Positions 16,690-16,745 of a stretch of DNA of 16,745 bases are shown here, piece by piece (position 1 is the first letter of the stretch; every line of letters begins with the position of its first letter). The stretch spans positions 7,782 to 24,526 of the forward strand of contig CAOXUF010000006.1 in the NCBI GenBank assembly GCA_948560485.1, in the 5' to 3' direction. The notes beneath the pieces are model-generated. The model saw only the letters and a program-made list of their open reading frames with translations. It did no database searches and was not told the origin of the DNA. Both the position numbers and the translations under genes were made by a program. Source of the DNA: an uncultured Eubacterium sp. (GTDB lineage: Bacteria > Bacillota_A > Clostridia > Lachnospirales > Lachnospiraceae).

Positions 16690-16745
16690 ACTTTTTACTC
16701 CTTAATATTATTAAACTTAAATAAGTGCCGTTTAAAAAATATTAT

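Noticed and set aside
1..16745. CRISPR arrays, tRNA or rRNA genes, insertion-sequence ends
   Set aside because: No regularly spaced repeats, no cloverleaf or rRNA sequence, and no transposase were seen. The only mobile-element traces are the parB and serine recombinase pieces.

Overview
The window looks like a piece of a low-GC, spore-forming Clostridia chromosome, most likely Lachnospiraceae. The reasons are the AT-rich sequence, strong AGGAGG-type ribosome binding sites, a Spo0A-type regulator, MutS2, a YhaM-type HD exoribonuclease, and an iron-sulfur RNA uracil methyltransferase with an appended C-terminal domain that I associate with this group. The species cannot be named from the sequence.

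Layout. At the left edge, on the minus strand and running off the window, is a PurF-like protein whose glutaminase domain has lost its catalytic residues (1-799). Next is a lipoprotein of unknown function (921-1955). From about 2.1 to 8.2 kb, all on the minus strand, lies a decaying accessory island. It holds a RhuM-family gene broken by an in-frame TAG, the C-terminal piece of a large serine recombinase, a ParB-type protein cut off at its C-terminus, a DUF1016/YhcG-type PDDEXK nuclease broken by loss of one G in a G-run, and a RloC/PrrC-like AAA ATPase broken by an extra T in a T8 run. From 8.2 to 11.0 kb is an intact minus-strand pair, rlmD-like and yhaM-like. Facing outward from it at 11.2 kb is mutS2 on the plus strand, then an OmpR-family response regulator and its histidine kinase, which overlap by one base. 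A convergent spo0A-like gene closes the right end.

How the parts relate. The right half is ordinary housekeeping and regulation: RNA modification, RNA 3' processing, a MutS2 ATPase, a two-component system and a sporulation-type regulator. All of its reading frames are intact. In contrast, every recognisable gene in the 2.1-8.2 kb block is interrupted or truncated, each in a different way. RhuM, DUF1016 nucleases and RloC/PrrC ATPases are all families known as companions of type I restriction-modification loci, yet no hsdR, hsdM or hsdS is present. ParB and serine recombinase pieces point to an integrated mobile element. The simplest reading is a remnant of a mobile, defence-carrying island inserted directly behind rlmD. 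The alternative for the ATPase, a T8 slippage or phase switch on a potentially toxic nuclease, is the most interesting thing to test.
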